From positions 1,798,001 through 1,862,000 of the forward strand of contig JAZGUH010000564.1 in assembly GCA_037893225.1 (NCBI GenBank): 64,000 nt of DNA. The letters are read 5' to 3'. The notes under the pieces are model-generated. The model made no database searches, was not told where the DNA came from, and saw nothing but the letters and a program-made list of their open reading frames with translations. This document shows positions 23,914 to 34,703 of the stretch, piece after piece (positions within the stretch are counted from its first letter, which is position 1; the number at the start of each line of letters is the position of its first letter). Position numbers and translations under genes: made by a program. This DNA comes from Hippasteria phrygiana. Lineage: Eukaryota; Echinodermata; Asteroidea; Valvatida; Goniasteridae.

Positions 23914-24036
23914 AATTCATATGAATGTGCTTGTAATAATGTCTTACGATACTAGGACATCCCACTATTTATAGAACCCACTATTGGCAGACACAGTTAA
24001 ATTGTAACTGTGCTTGTAATAATGTCTTGTACATAG
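23914..24036. repeat. Remainder of the 75-bp satellite
   Basis: Repeats ATACTAGGACATCCCACTAT and TGTAACTGTGCTTGTAATAA in phase with the array that stops at 22823. Confidence 0.88.
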
Positions 24037-24369
24037 GTTGTCCCATATTCTGGAAATCTTGTTAACCCTGTTGATCACGTGTACATGTACGCATGCCCTT
24101 GCAGCGCTAACCAAGCAGTCATTGATGTTTGCTATATACATTTCTAACTTTGATGCGGGAAAAGATCAATGACTTCGAAATATTGATTCTAAGGTGAGCA
24201 AACTATGATTTGGTGTATTAATTTTTCAACAGGATACAAATTGCAAAAGCCGGGTAAAACTAAAGTTAAGTGAAGGATCTGTACAACCGTATCGGGCCTA
24301 CACTTTGAAACTAGCATGCTTACATCAGGTACATGTAGAATGATTTTCTATACGGATACGTGTTAGTTC

Positions 24370-24616
24370 TAATATTGATATTTTTAGTCAGTCGTTTTTT
24401 AGTTTTAAATCAACAGTTAAGCAGATTTTTTAGTTATTGTCTATCCTCCATATTGTATGTTTGACATTTATATCATGTTTACCCGTACTGAGTGCAATTT
24501 ACTATAATATTTATGTCTCTTCTGTTTACTTATTTTACTTATATTTGTTATATCCATCCTATTTTGGCGTTCGCGCTGTTGGATGTTGTTGAAATAAATA
24601 AATAAATAAATAAAAA
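24370..24616 (+). mobile_element. Possible LINE 3' end with AAAT tail
   Basis: An AT-rich block ends GGATGTTGTTGAAATAAATA followed by further AAAT units. Short tetranucleotide tails after a T-rich 3' UTR are typical of CR1-like retroposons. No reverse transcriptase codons are recognisable, so the assignment is tentative. Confidence 0.35.
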
Positions 24617-25101
24617 ATACATTACGCATTGTTGTATTTGCGATATTGTACATAGTACTTGCAACATGATGGAAGTATTCATTGGAATTCCTCAGGCAAG
24701 GAATATTTTTACCAGCTTAAAAGATGCATGTCGAATCAGTGGTGTACATGTAGCTATAGGGTCAGAGGGTAGCGCTGCCTAAAATGGAAGTGTATTTTCA
24801 ATAGTCTCTGGTTAGGGCCTAAATTTTAAAAGTTAGTCCAACTCTTAATCATGTTAAATAATAAATTACTGTATACACAATATTACACGTATATCTTTGT
24901 GCATTCACTGCAAGTCTTATGAATGAATTCAATAAAAAATTACTCACTGCTAAGCCTAAACTAGAAGTTAAGTTGATTTATTTGTAATAAATGTGGTTAA
25001 TAATATCTTGTCATGCTTGTAGTCATCATTATGTTGACCAATTCACTGTTGAGTTTAGCACTGCTCATTTTTTTTCGATTACTTCTTTTATCTACATACA
25101 G
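24617..25101. other. Intron or intergenic, nothing recognised
   Basis: AT-rich, ending in the TCTACATACAG acceptor of the next exon. Confidence 0.45.
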
Positions 25102-25467
25102 GGGTTAAGTTGCCGTCGTCATCAGGCAAAGGAAGCAATCGCAAGTGCAAATACACTATGCAACAACCCTGCTGATGATCCTGCTGATGATACAGGTCCA
25201 TTTTACAAGCTGTCAAAGGATGGCAAAATAATCAAACGAGAACATGCACGCATCCTGGTGGAGCATGGTTATGTTGATATGGAAGATAGAGGGTATTTGT
25301 GCGGACCTTGTTTTGACATGGTTTTCCCTGAACAAAATTATGGCATCAGGACTAAGAAACCAAAATTGACCAGTGTCAAAAATGTAGCTACCGTTCCAGG
25401 TCCCTCTACTAAAGACAGTAACTGTGATTTATCACCGGAGAATTGTAAGATCAAGGAAAAGCTTTGA
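25102..25467 (+). CDS. Unrecognised protein exon with CxxC motif
   Basis: Opens at acceptor CTACATACAG in phase 0 and stays open for 121 codons to TGA. It reads PFYKLSKDGKIIKREHARIL, then DRGYLCGPCFDMVFPEQNYG, then a Lys/Pro/Ser-rich tail with VPGPSTKDSN. C-G-P-C after a Tyr suggests half of a metal site; an upstream S-C-R-R-H could supply other ligands. I recognise no named family. A GTAAGA donor-like site lies at 25443, so the exon may end there in phase 1. A diverged tandem copy of the tail follows, suggesting the locus is decaying or was duplicated. Confidence 0.5.
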   Translation, partial: GLSCRRHQAKEAIASANTLCNNPADDPADDTGPFYKLSKDGKIIKREHARILVEHGYVDMEDRGYLCGPCFDMVFPEQNYGIRTKKPKLTSVKNVATVPGPSTKDSNCDLSPENCKIKEKL

Positions 25468-25498
25468 GCCTACACGGACCGAGGTCGAAGATGTACCT

Positions 25499-25794
25499 AG
25501 GCCTACATGTACCGTTCCAGGTCCCTCTACTTCTGATATAGTAGCTGTGATTTATCAGCAGAGATGTGTAGGATTAAGGAGCTGCTTGAGCCGTTGGTCA
25601 AGCAGGATACAACTAAGCTTCATAAACGGGGAGACCAAGTCTTGATACTCTTGTCGAATACAGTGCATAGCTTCCTGACCTTCCACAGCAGCATTCTTCT
25701 GCAGATATGCTGGACACAATGGGATGGTGCTATTTTGTTTTGTAAAACCTTTGTGTGCACAGCTGCAAATAAAGTCCCACAAACACCAGTGTAA
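25499..25794 (+). pseudogene. Diverged tandem copy of the preceding exon tail
   Basis: CCGTTCCAGGTCCCTCTACT occurs at about 25393 and again at about 25511. After the second copy the words shift frame: first VPGPSTSD, then in another frame DLSAEMCRIKELLEPLVKQD, resembling DLSPENCKIKEKL in the first copy. The frame change marks it as broken unless an intron joins the parts. Confidence 0.45.
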
Positions 25795-27778
25795 ATACCC
25801 CAAATTGAAAATATGGAAAAAGTACAACTAGCCAAGGTGACTGAAATATACTTCGAAATGAAAGTTGACATCATAGTTCACTTTTCTTTTCATCATCTAA
25901 TAACGTTTAGGTTATATTATACCCCAACCACCCTAAACGTAGTGCTTGATGCCAATTTGTACAACAATTTTGTTTAAAAAATCTTAACTTAAAAAGAATC
26001 TATATTTTCTCCAGACCGATTCGGCTGAAATTGCTCCGAATTACAAGCTTACCTTCCCCGAATAAGGTGGTAAATAGTCCTTTACAATTCCCTAAACTGC
26101 ATGGGTCTCTAAAAGGTCTTTAGACAAATGTTATTAGAGCAAACAAAATGAGATCAGCCTTTTTGTATTCACTCTAACAAAATGGCGTCGTCTGATTGTG
26201 GGTGGGGAGGTTCTTGGACTTACACGTATGTTTCCTTCGCCCACTTAGTTTTGCTCAATGTGCAGATCTACAATTTACCCTTTGTGCTGTACAAGTGACG
26301 TCAGATCAGTTAATCTTTTTAAGCAATGAGGTGCTATTTGCGTTTGAATAGGCATAATGGTGTTGCGTAATTGAATTGCATAGTAGCCTTTTACAAGCAG
26401 TGATATTCGTTGATTTCCTCTGTTGCTGTCATAGTTTTCATGAAATTCTTTGAAACCGGAGTTTTTACAAGAATGCGAATCCCATGGAAGTGAAGGTAGC
26501 GACCAACTTGAAACCTTTCTGGTGATTATTAGTGAGCAATATTTTTTTGGGGGGTCAGATTCACGGGTTGAAACCCGGTGTAGGCTGCACTTCGATTCTG
26601 TAGAAGCAATTGATTAACTGAACCAGCGATCCCGGTGATTTTTGAATAATGCATAATTCAATAGCTTTTAATCATATCGATACCAATCACTATAGAAATA
26701 TGACAAGAATCGATACTATCTACTTCCGACTTTACCCGACGATGTTACAAAGAAATCAATAAATATTACGTTAAGAAAATATTGCCCGCCTGATTCTATA
26801 ATGTGTGTCTTGGGAAACTTCTTGTGCACATATATTTCTGGGGTACATCCGACAGAAAACCCCTATAAGAGGTATTGAGAATGGTTCGTATTGTCATAGT
26901 GTTTGTACAGTATTTTGGCAACACGCCTAGTTGCATCACGATGTAAGACTATCTCACAGACATTATTATCAATGCCTACGGCTCTGCACCGTAGCCCGTC
27001 AATGGCCAAATTCGAAGCCGCAGCCACAAACGACCTGATCCGGGCAATGGCTTATCTGTGCGAGTGCAGCATACGTGCCTAGTGGATAGACTTATTGGCG
27101 CACCTGCTATTATACGTGAACATACGTGAGAAGCTTACAAACTGGGTTGAATAGCGAGACCTTTATTCTGAAACTTTCGATTTGCATCGAAGTGCTATAA
27201 CTTCACGTTTTTGTGACGGATTGTAGCTAAGCGCATTAGCATTCTTTCGTTTTTGACAGTTCGTCGTCCTTTCAAATCACATGCCTCGCTGCAAAGAAGG
27301 GGGCGTGAATAATGGTCTTGACCAACCAACTGACGCCTCGGTACTGTACGCTAATCCCTTCTCATTCGTAATAGACTCTCAAATTATTGACAGTTATTAT
27401 ATTACTATATTATAATGTAAAAATAAAATTGTTTTATGAACACACAAAAGTATACAGCAGTGTGGAAGTTTTGTCTTGTAACCTATTCTCGCAATAAAGC
27501 CTGTTTCTGTACGAGTTCATCACTGCCGGAAGACAGTCCCTGCAGCGAGAGTTATTTCTTCCCTGTTCTTTCCTTTAAGAGTTTTAAACATTGCGTGACA
27601 TGTGTGAGCCTTTTATCCCATTTGAATCGCCAACAGTAATCTCATTCAAAGCGTGCACCAGCTTTTAGTTTACATTGTAGTTCCATCAGCCTGTCAGTCA
27701 CATTCGAGTAGGCACGTGTTTTTTATATATGAATAATTGAGAGTTCATTACGATTGAGAAAGGTTACCGTACTGAGGA
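25795..27778. other. Intergenic, no gene recognised
   Basis: About 2 kb of AT-rich sequence with few repeats. A short frame at about 27002-27082 (MAKFEAAATNDLIRAMAYL) has no supporting context. It lies upstream of the promoter at 27.8 kb and may hold its distal regulatory DNA, but no specific sites can be defended. Confidence 0.45.
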
Positions 27779-27884
27779 GCCAATTGATTGGCCAAGATCC
27801 ACTAAAACCTCCCTTTGGTTTCATGTGATTGGACGGGACGACCGTCATGACAAACCGTCTAAAACGAAAGAAGCTATTTAAACT
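27779..27884 (+). promoter_or_regulatory. CCAAT/TATA-type RNA polymerase II promoter
   Basis: GCCAATTGATTGGCC (27779-27793) holds CCAAT motifs on both strands. GTGATTGGACGGG near 27827 is an inverted CCAAT. TATTTAAA at about 27874-27881 is a TATA-like box. Initiation would be expected near 27905, after which a 5' UTR exon ends at a GTAAAA donor. This arrangement, with the next acceptor six bases before the signal-peptide ATG at 30948, makes it the likely promoter of the secreted ADF-H gene. No expression evidence. Confidence 0.5.
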
Positions 27885-27904
27885 CCGTTGAGCCCATGGA
27901 CCCT

Positions 27905-28083
27905 CAGAGGCTTGTGCTTTTTATTCACGATATTCTTCTATTGTGTTGGTTTACTGCTAGTCGGGTACGCATCTCTTATACTGTTGCATTTGGCAGTCTC
28001 GCTGAGGGGTACCCTGCATATTGAACGTGTTTCACGCCGACAGACCGTCCGTATTGTGGTGTGTGTCAATCCGAATAACTAAG
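27905..28083 (+). other. Candidate 5' UTR exon of the ADF-H gene
   Basis: Lies just after the TATA-like box and ends CTAAG|GTAAAAC, a usable donor. An acceptor TCTCATTTCAG at 30931-30941 lies six bases before the start codon, so a leader exon is required upstream and this is the best candidate. An internal 64-codon hydrophobic frame begins at a GTG and is probably not translated. The 5' boundary is estimated. Confidence 0.4.
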
Positions 28084-28200
28084 GTAAAACAAATATATAT
28101 TTAATTATAGTTCATACATTTATTTGCAGTTCAGTCCGTTTGCTTCGGTGCAATTGCATTGCATGGTCTCGGCCTAAGTTTTGAGAGTGATATTTTGGGA

Positions 28201-28390
28201 AAGATTTTACTTTAATACCCACCTTCACCCCAACCAAAATCGGTAAGGAACGGCAAATATTGTTGAGAATTGTATAAACACTTTGCACAACCTTTAATTT
28301 TGTGAATTTAGTTCGGAAAATTTAGTGCAGTATAGGGGAAGAAAGTTTGCGTTTTCTGTGTTGGATGTTCTTGGCACCATGTATAGTCAT
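28201..28390. mobile_element. MITE family B, copy 2 (5' part)
   Basis: Begins AAGATTTTACTTTAATACCC and follows copy 1 through TTGTATAAACACTTTGCACA, AACCTTTAATTTTG and AGGGGAAGAAAGTTT, then loses similarity. The right arm is missing. It lies in the presumed first intron of the ADF-H gene. Confidence 0.75.
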
Positions 28391-29310
28391 AAATCTTGGG
28401 CCCGTGAGTGACCAGAGAGGTTACAATTCACAATACGCGGTGGGTAATACTGATGTATTGGGAGTCCAGTACCTTTTTCGTATCTGGGTACACTGAGTGA
28501 AATCCTTACGAATTATGGGAAAATGTTTATATGAGAAACTTTAGATCCAACGACCGTAACATATAGTGTTGCATCTGAATGTTGCATGAGAATGATCTAT
28601 AGGCTTCGAGTTGACCAGCAAAGAATGAAGGTGGACCTACAAAGGTAGTTTTATTCTAATACACCAGAGTCTCGGTCCACACGTTTTGGTATTTAAGCGT
28701 TGTCAAAAACCTTAATTTTTACTTAGTAAAAATGCGTTCATGGGTGCGAGCGTAAAATCGGATAAGACTAATGTGTAAAGGAACAGTTTTTACTGCTTTT
28801 AGCCAAGCTGAAGTGAAATTCAAAGAAACAAGAATTATAAATGGTGGAGATTTCAAAACATTCTGAGAATAATTTGCAGTGAACGCCAAAAACTGTAAAC
28901 ACGGAGGGAACAGGCGATACGAATTCAAACGACCTTTACTGCTTTGAAAATTGTATTTTCAATACACGTTCGACAATGCAACTATAGCGTGTATGCAATG
29001 GAAGCGCAGGCGTAGACTGATACTAGTTGCAATCCCCCGTAGATTGAATTAATGTCTGTTAATGTGAAAATAAAGTAATACGTGGAACCGATTTCTTATA
29101 TTTTGCTTTGGCTCGTGAATATAAAAATTGTTTTCTCATAGAAAACTGCTTTTTGTTATCACAACACTGGCTCTGATGGGCAAAGTATGGTTGAAAATGG
29201 ATTTAACGTTATCACCTTTTAATCTTTAGATTTGAGAACCAAAGTTTAAGAGCCAACGTTCGATAAACATGTGGCACAAAATGCAGGTAAAATCTTGATT
29301 TTGAAAGTTG
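28391..29310. other. Intron sequence, nothing recognised
   Basis: AT-rich, short conflicting frames, no repeat partner noticed. Confidence 0.45.
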
Positions 29311-30870
29311 GCAAGTAGTTTTCTTGAAATGATTTGTTTTGACGCTGTTGGTTTTACTGAAAGGTACATAAAAGCCTTAAGAAATATTAATTTCATTTCA
29401 ATTGACAAAATATGAACGATATACAAAATTAGGGAAAAGGAGAGCGAAAAAGTGCAGATACGTTACTGTCATCCACGCGTCAATCTTTCTAAAGCTTGGA
29501 CTGTATGCAGTACAAGCTGGCCGTATAGGATCAGTGCCAGCGTGGCCACTCCTTGCGATTTTTCTTAAGATCTTGGGAATTTTGGTGGGAAAAATATTAG
29601 TATATTTCTGATGAATATTCATATGGGGCAGAGGGAACCCCCCCCCCCTTTGTGTTGGTCATTGTGTTCCCGGAATTTAGGGGGATGTTTGGTAACAATA
29701 GTCTGGAGAGTGTAGACAGAAGGGGGTACCCCTCTGCCCCATATCGTACTGGGTATATGAATATTAGGTCCGGTAACCGCCAATGTCACGACGAAAACTG
29801 GCAGAATTCTGCCAGTTTCCAAAAACGTCAGAGTTTTTCCGAACTTGTTTTCGGTAACATTTGGCTGTTGACGTTAAAGTTCGCAATAACAAAATGTGTC
29901 GAGACCGTTACAGATCCTGGAATTTGAATTCTCAATTACATATAAACTGAAAAATCAATGCCCCTCTTTGCAGTATTTTGCCGACTGGATTTTGCAAGAA
30001 TACCGGGGTATTAAATTGGAATGATGCCACTGACGTCACTCGGACTGACACTGCACGTCATGATCTATTTCAAACCGTCGTAGCTGCCTGACCTAAATAC
30101 TCACTAAAGCGCTTCCTGAATACACTTTCGGGAATTTTACTCGGGTTATTTTGGGATTTTCAAATTTGATGTGTGGCCACACTAATTAGTGCTAGGCTAG
30201 GAAACGGCTGGTACGCACGTAATGCGCCTATGAATTGATTTCCCCTACCCCCGGGCTACCCCACCTGAGGTGGGGATTTGGTCACTTTTTTTTAAAGCCC
30301 CACGGTGGGGATTTTGGTCATCATACACGGGGGATAGAGGTACATGTGTTATAATATAAACCCGGTGGCATTTTTTACAAGCCCTACAGTGCGTACATGT
30401 TTGTTCGATCCTTTTGCTAGGCGTTTTTTAATCGAAACATAAATAATACATGATATAGCATCAAAATCATCTTGCACGCCTTCAAGCATGTTAAGAAAGC
30501 GTTTAATAAGCGAGTGGTGTCGATGTCATGCATGCGATTTGCGCGTCAACGCTAAAATCCATGTGTTACAGGGATTTTTGGGGCCGGTTTTTACGTCCCG
30601 ACAATGAGCCAATCACGATTCAACCTGACGCTCAGGTCAAACATTTTATCCCCCTTTTCTTCAAAAATTGACAGTTACGCATGTTCATCAATTGTAAAAT
30701 AAATGTTGAATTTATCAACATTTATTGCCGTTTTATAGTCGAGATCTTCGTTAAAACAAAGTATTATAGAAACCAAAATCAAGCACACGTAAAAGTCCCA
30801 TACCAGCCGACTCGGAGATGCCTGGAAGTTTAATCGTGACCTTTTATACGCGAGACTTACACGGTCTATA
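29311..30870. mobile_element. MITE family A, copy 2, halves separated by insertion
   Basis: 29311-29530 matches 6360-6620 (TAGTTTTCTTGAAATGATTT, TTTGACGCTGTTGG). 30560-30870 matches 6650-6964 (CAATGAGCCAATCACG, AACCTGACGCTCAGGTCAAA, AACAAAGTATTATAGAAACC), ending CTTACACGGTCTATA. About 1 kb of unrelated sequence lies between, including the family F hairpin. It reaches to within about 70 bases of the ADF-H start exon. Confidence 0.7.
29610..29770. mobile_element. Repeat family F hairpin (fold-back MITE)
   Basis: Left arm TGATGAATATTCATATGGGG then CAGAGGGAACCCCCC. Right arm, reverse complemented, GACCTAATATTCATATACCC then ATATGGGGCAGAGGGG. Single arms occur at 6973-7048 and 15634-15690. It belongs to the ~1 kb block that splits MITE A copy 2. 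Confidence 0.72.
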
Positions 30871-30947
30871 CTTTTGGTTCATTGAATTTAAATGTTTCTG
30901 TGCGTTCCCAGTCCTAACGGTGGTTTTCAATCTCATTTCAGTTCATC

Positions 30948-31118
30948 ATGATCGGCATCAAGGCTTTGTTTGTGTTCTCCCTGCTTGTCAACGTCATAGC
31001 AACTGGTTACCATGACGATCAGGATGGCTACCTTGCTGACCTCCTGAAGCGCGTCCTTGATCTTGAAACTCGACACGACGCCGATCCATCCACAGAGGAT
31101 GTGGTCGCCAAAGCATTT
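30948..31118 (+). CDS. Secreted ADF/cofilin-like protein, coding exon 1 (signal peptide)
   Basis: An ATG six bases after a TCTCATTTCAG acceptor opens 57 codons ending at TTT|GTAAGA (phase 0). Residues 1-20 (MIGIKALFVFSLLVNVIATG) have a Lys, a Leu/Val/Phe core and a small-residue cleavage site: a clear secretory signal peptide. Residues 21-57 are acidic and polar (YHDDQDGYLADLL, then DPSTEDVVAKAF), perhaps an N-terminal extension or propeptide. Coding exons 2 and 3 (33214-33431, 34704-34881) join without frame breaks to give 188 aa carrying an ADF-H domain. The ATG is the first in frame after the acceptor. ADF/cofilins are normally cytosolic, so the leader is the unusual part. Confidence 0.75.
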
Positions 31119-31194
31119 GTAAGACCATTACCCTTATTTGTCTGAGTACTTTTATCCGTTAAGCCAAGTGGGGCACAGACCCTGTCTCCTTATT

Positions 31195-31419
31195 GACTAA
31201 TCCAACGAGCAAAATTAGAAGCCATCTTTGGGTACCCAATCGGGCGGTACTGCGCTCGCGCGCGCGTCATACGCGTTCTTACTTTTGAGGCGCGTGTTTA
31301 GTTTGGCAATCCTATTGGTCAAAGGCGCAATGAGTGCGCGCGTATGACGAGCGCGCGTGTATGGTACCGCTCGATTGGGTACCCAAAGATGGCTTCTAAT
31401 TTTGCTGGTCGGATTAGTC
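31195..31419. mobile_element. MITE with about 48-bp TIRs (intron of ADF-H gene)
   Basis: Left arm GACTAATCCAACGAGCAAAA then TTAGAAGCCATCTTTGGGTA. The right arm is its near-perfect complement ending GGATTAGTC. The interior is rich in CGCGCG. It abuts a second element with the same terminus at 31419. Confidence 0.85.
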
Positions 31420-31642
31420 TATAGACTAATCCAGCGACCAAAATTAGAAGCATTCACTGCGGTGGCACCACGCTCGTTTGCGTATTTTACGCACGCGCTC
31501 GATGCAGCTTCGACCAACAGGGTGTTTACAACTTGCCAAAATGCGCACGCGACTGAAATTAAAGAACGCGGGCAACCTGCACGCGAGCGTGGCACCAGAG
31601 CCAAAATGGGTTCTAATTTTGTTCGGCGAATTCCCGTATAGA
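31419..31642. mobile_element. Second MITE with related TIRs, abutting the first
   Basis: Starts CTATAGACTAATCCAGCGAC and continues AAAATTAGAAGCATTC and GTGGCACCACGCTCG. The right arm, reverse complemented, has CGAGCGTGGCACCAGAG with AAAATTAGAA outside. It shares the terminal word with the preceding element but has a different interior, so two family members lie back to back. Confidence 0.72.
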
Positions 31643-31647
31643 AGTTG

Positions 31648-31939
31648 AGACCGGTTCATACTCGCTGCGTATTCACTGCGTACGCAGCTCGCTGGTCCAT
31701 TTTTAGCGGTGTTTAGTGCGCAAAAGAACACGCAGTGCGTAAACAAAGTTCGTATGTGTACGCGCACTTTTGAAAAGATTTTGAAAGTGGCACACACTGA
31801 TCGTATGCGTAGTCGGACATCTGGCGTATACGCACACGCATGAAATCGAGTTCATACTTTGGCCAAGTATGAACGCTCCATCCGATAATCGAATGTACGG
31901 ATGCTCACACGCAGTCGCAGCGAGTATGAATCGGCCTTT
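31648..31939. mobile_element. Third MITE in the same intron
   Basis: Left GAGACCGGTTCATACTCGCT; right, reverse complemented, AAGGCCGATTCATACTCGCT. Both continue GCG and a CACTGCG-like word. 292 bp, no coding frame. Confidence 0.75.
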
Positions 31940-32011
31940 AGGGTCAGTGCCCCACTGAGCCATAGGTGGCGTGAAAAATCGTATTGAAATTGGAGGATTC
32001 GGGACAGTTAT

Positions 32012-32171
32012 GGGCCGGTCACACTGGCCGCGATAACGAAGACAACGAAAACGGTGAGAATAAACAGCATTGATTGGTGGAATTGTCGGACATAATACGC
32101 GAGCGTTCCATCCACTAATAGGGAGCGTTTATTCGCATCGTTTTCGTTATCGTGGCCAGTGTGACCGGCCC
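32012..32171. mobile_element. Fourth MITE, 160 bp, near-perfect 28-bp TIRs
   Basis: Left GGGCCGGTCACACTGGCCGC then GATAACGA; the right end is the complement with one change. Small and highly symmetrical. The block just outside it at 31963-32004 (AGGTGGCGTGAAAAATCGTA) recurs near 47457. Confidence 0.88.
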
Positions 32172-33213
32172 GTTAGGGTTAGGTTTACCATACGTATGGT
32201 ATTAATATGATATATGAAACAGTAATTTTATGACATGGTCCCTATATGTTTTGTCAAATTTGCTTTTATTCCAACAACTTACGATTATTGACGCGAAACG
32301 TTGCGTCTGCTTGGAGTAATGACGGGGTTTATTTTTCTGAGATGCCTTTTATCACAGAAACCATACAGTCAAATCCCCCAACACAGCAGTCCATTTACCT
32401 GCATGAAACTTGATCCTGCATAAAATAGTGTGCCTTAGTTTAATTTTTCAGTTTCCCATAAAGAACGTTAGTCATTGTTTTCATTTCGGGAGCGGAGGAA
32501 TTTCCTATTAGAAGCCAAAATAGGGAGTCGGGTTGATGCAGTGGTGTATTTTGGTTGATTTTCACCTTTTTCATGACTCTAGTTGAAATCTCATCTGATT
32601 TAACTGCACAAATGGCGTCATCCGGCGTGGTGGCACTTTTTTTGACGCCATATGGCGTCATCCGTACGCAAGTACTTTTAAAGCGATGTTCCACATTGGG
32701 TCTACTCATTCCATTCCGGCCTACAGAAACTGTAGGCAGACCCCATGCCAAAACTCGGGATTCATAAAGGGTAGAGAGAAAAATACCCGCTTCAATTCCA
32801 AAAAGAGATTGGATAGGCCAGTGTTCAACTCCATGTACGACAAATCGCCCGTATCACGTTCATTACGAGGCATTTGAAAACCATTAGAAACCAGGCAAAT
32901 AGGCCATCGTTTGGCATCCAGAGCAAATTTTTGATAATTTAGCATATTTTTGCATCTTCTAAACGTAAAACTACCAAGCGCAAAATGAATGATACGTTTA
33001 TACAAGAGCCGACCTTTCCCAATATACACTGGAAACAATAGCCTCTCCGCAACAAACTATACCCTATTGTGAATCGACCGATTTTTTTTTTATAATAACG
33101 CCACCTTAGATCCATACCGCTGACACCATTTGTCTTTGCTGGTAAGTAGGATTCCTCTTCACTAGCCGTTCTTATACACATGGCATCTTTTTCTCTCCTC
33201 TCCCTCAAAACAG
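32172..33213. other. Intron of the ADF-H gene, nothing else recognised
   Basis: Short frames on both strands conflict. GACGCCATATGGCGTCATC at about 32643 is a small local palindrome. Ends in the TCCCTCAAAACAG acceptor of coding exon 2. Confidence 0.5.
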
Positions 33214-33431
33214 AGCACATCCATTACTCTTAAAAAAGGAGTGACAGACGCCATCGAGAAGATCAAAGAGGGTAGCATCACTTGGATGGTCAGCAAGATC
33301 TTTGGTACCTACATGATTCTTGAGTCATCTGAGCAGAAGGCAGACACTTATGAGGCATTTGTCGAAGCTCTGTCAACCCCCACAGAGGAATGCCGGCTTG
33401 GTGTCTACAAAACAGAGGATATTTTCCTTTG
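33214..33431 (+). CDS. Secreted ADF/cofilin-like protein, coding exon 2 (ADF-H core)
   Basis: Starts after CTCAAAACAG in phase 0 and runs 72 codons plus two bases to TTTG|GTTCGT; the donor is weak but is the one that keeps frame and restores a Trp. It covers protein residues 58-129. The pattern is that of an ADF-H domain: helix GVTDAIEKIKEG, strand pair TWMVSKI and TYMILES, helix DTYEAFVEALS, then the strand ECRLGVY that matches the family's CRYA-Y motif, and IFLW for the hydrophobic strand. The loop between ECRLGVY and IFLW is about ten residues shorter than in cofilin, suggesting a trimmed beta hairpin. Family assignment is from motif order and spacing. Confidence 0.7.
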
Positions 33432-33906
33432 GTTCGTATAAATCATGTCTATGTTTTGCTTCAGTATATTGCGGTAAACTACAAATTCCCCCTAACCTCG
33501 CTCGTGGTTTTCAATTCGTTTTAACCCTATCGGGACCGGGGGCACAATGCGCACTCCAACGAACTTTTTATAATCCCAGAACGCTTCAGATTGACATGGA
33601 ATCTGGGGACTTCCTAACTTTTATCTTGGGCCACTTTGGCATCAAAATCAAATTTCTAGTTTGTCCATGGTTATACCAACTGATTTAAAAACCACAGTAA
33701 CTGTATTTTTGAGCTATGCGGAAATGATATAAACATTGCGGAGATTGAACAGTTTTGGTACTTGAACTTTGCAAATGAATAACTGATAGGCATGATTAAC
33801 TGGCAATGCATTATGTGAATCAAAGATAGCCACCGTTGCCGCAAATAGCTTTCCGCCATTTTCCGTCTTTTTTGGCACTTTTTTTTTTTTTTTAATTGTC
33901 GGGCAT

Positions 33907-34434
33907 CTGACGTCGTAACACGAACTCTTGGCTGAGTTCGGGCGAGTTGTTTTGTTTGCTGAAGAACAACTCGTGTCTTCGTTCGTGTTCCGGCCGCTCG
34001 AACGCCAAAGAACGTCCGATAGCCAAGAGCGCCATCTATCGCTGGTAACCACGCAAAATGTAATGGCTGATCCCATGTACGTTATTCAAGCATTCGTCTC
34101 AAAAACCTGAATTTCAGACGCAAAATAATTTAACGGAAAAAGCTATATTTTTCACAACGTTTGGAAGGGAATTTTAGGCAGCATTACGCCGACTTTCATG
34201 CTTCGTCAAATCATCCGCCATCTTTGGTCGTCTTAGACGTCGCGTCAAATACGTCATGTTCTTGTAAACCCCGACTGGTAGGTGGTGTGTGATCTTGTTC
34301 CGAGTGCAATGTTCGCAGGTCGCGTTCCCGCCGTTCGGGAGCAAGAACAGGGAACTCGTGTTAAGTACAGACCGCCCGAACGCAGCTCTTGTGTCTAGCA
34401 CTAGGCATAAAGAGGAGTTCTTGTTATGACGTCA
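33907..34434. mobile_element. TIR element in the last intron of the ADF-H gene
   Basis: Left CTGACGTCGTAACACGAACT; right, reverse complemented, TTGACGTCATAACAAGAACT. A T run precedes the left end and an A run follows the right. The interior is GC-rich with CGAACG and GGCCGCTCG words. The length and exact ends are approximate. Confidence 0.55.
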
Positions 34435-34703
34435 ATTTGTTTGCTGCCCGCAGCGACGACTTAAAAAAAAAAAAGGGCAACAGCGGGTTATGCTGCGCTA
34501 GACGGGGACTTGAAAAAATAGCTCTCAAAAGTCACATTTTTGTTAATGGCAGAAATAATTGGCTGAAAAATTACGCAGACTTCTGAGCAACTAACCTCCT
34601 CTTTAAGCGTATTATACATAAGATTGTAACTACGAGATTTGCCACTGCAAATTTGTCACCAATTCTAAATGCGAGGTTAAGATATGTGTTTTTTTTCTGA
34701 TAG

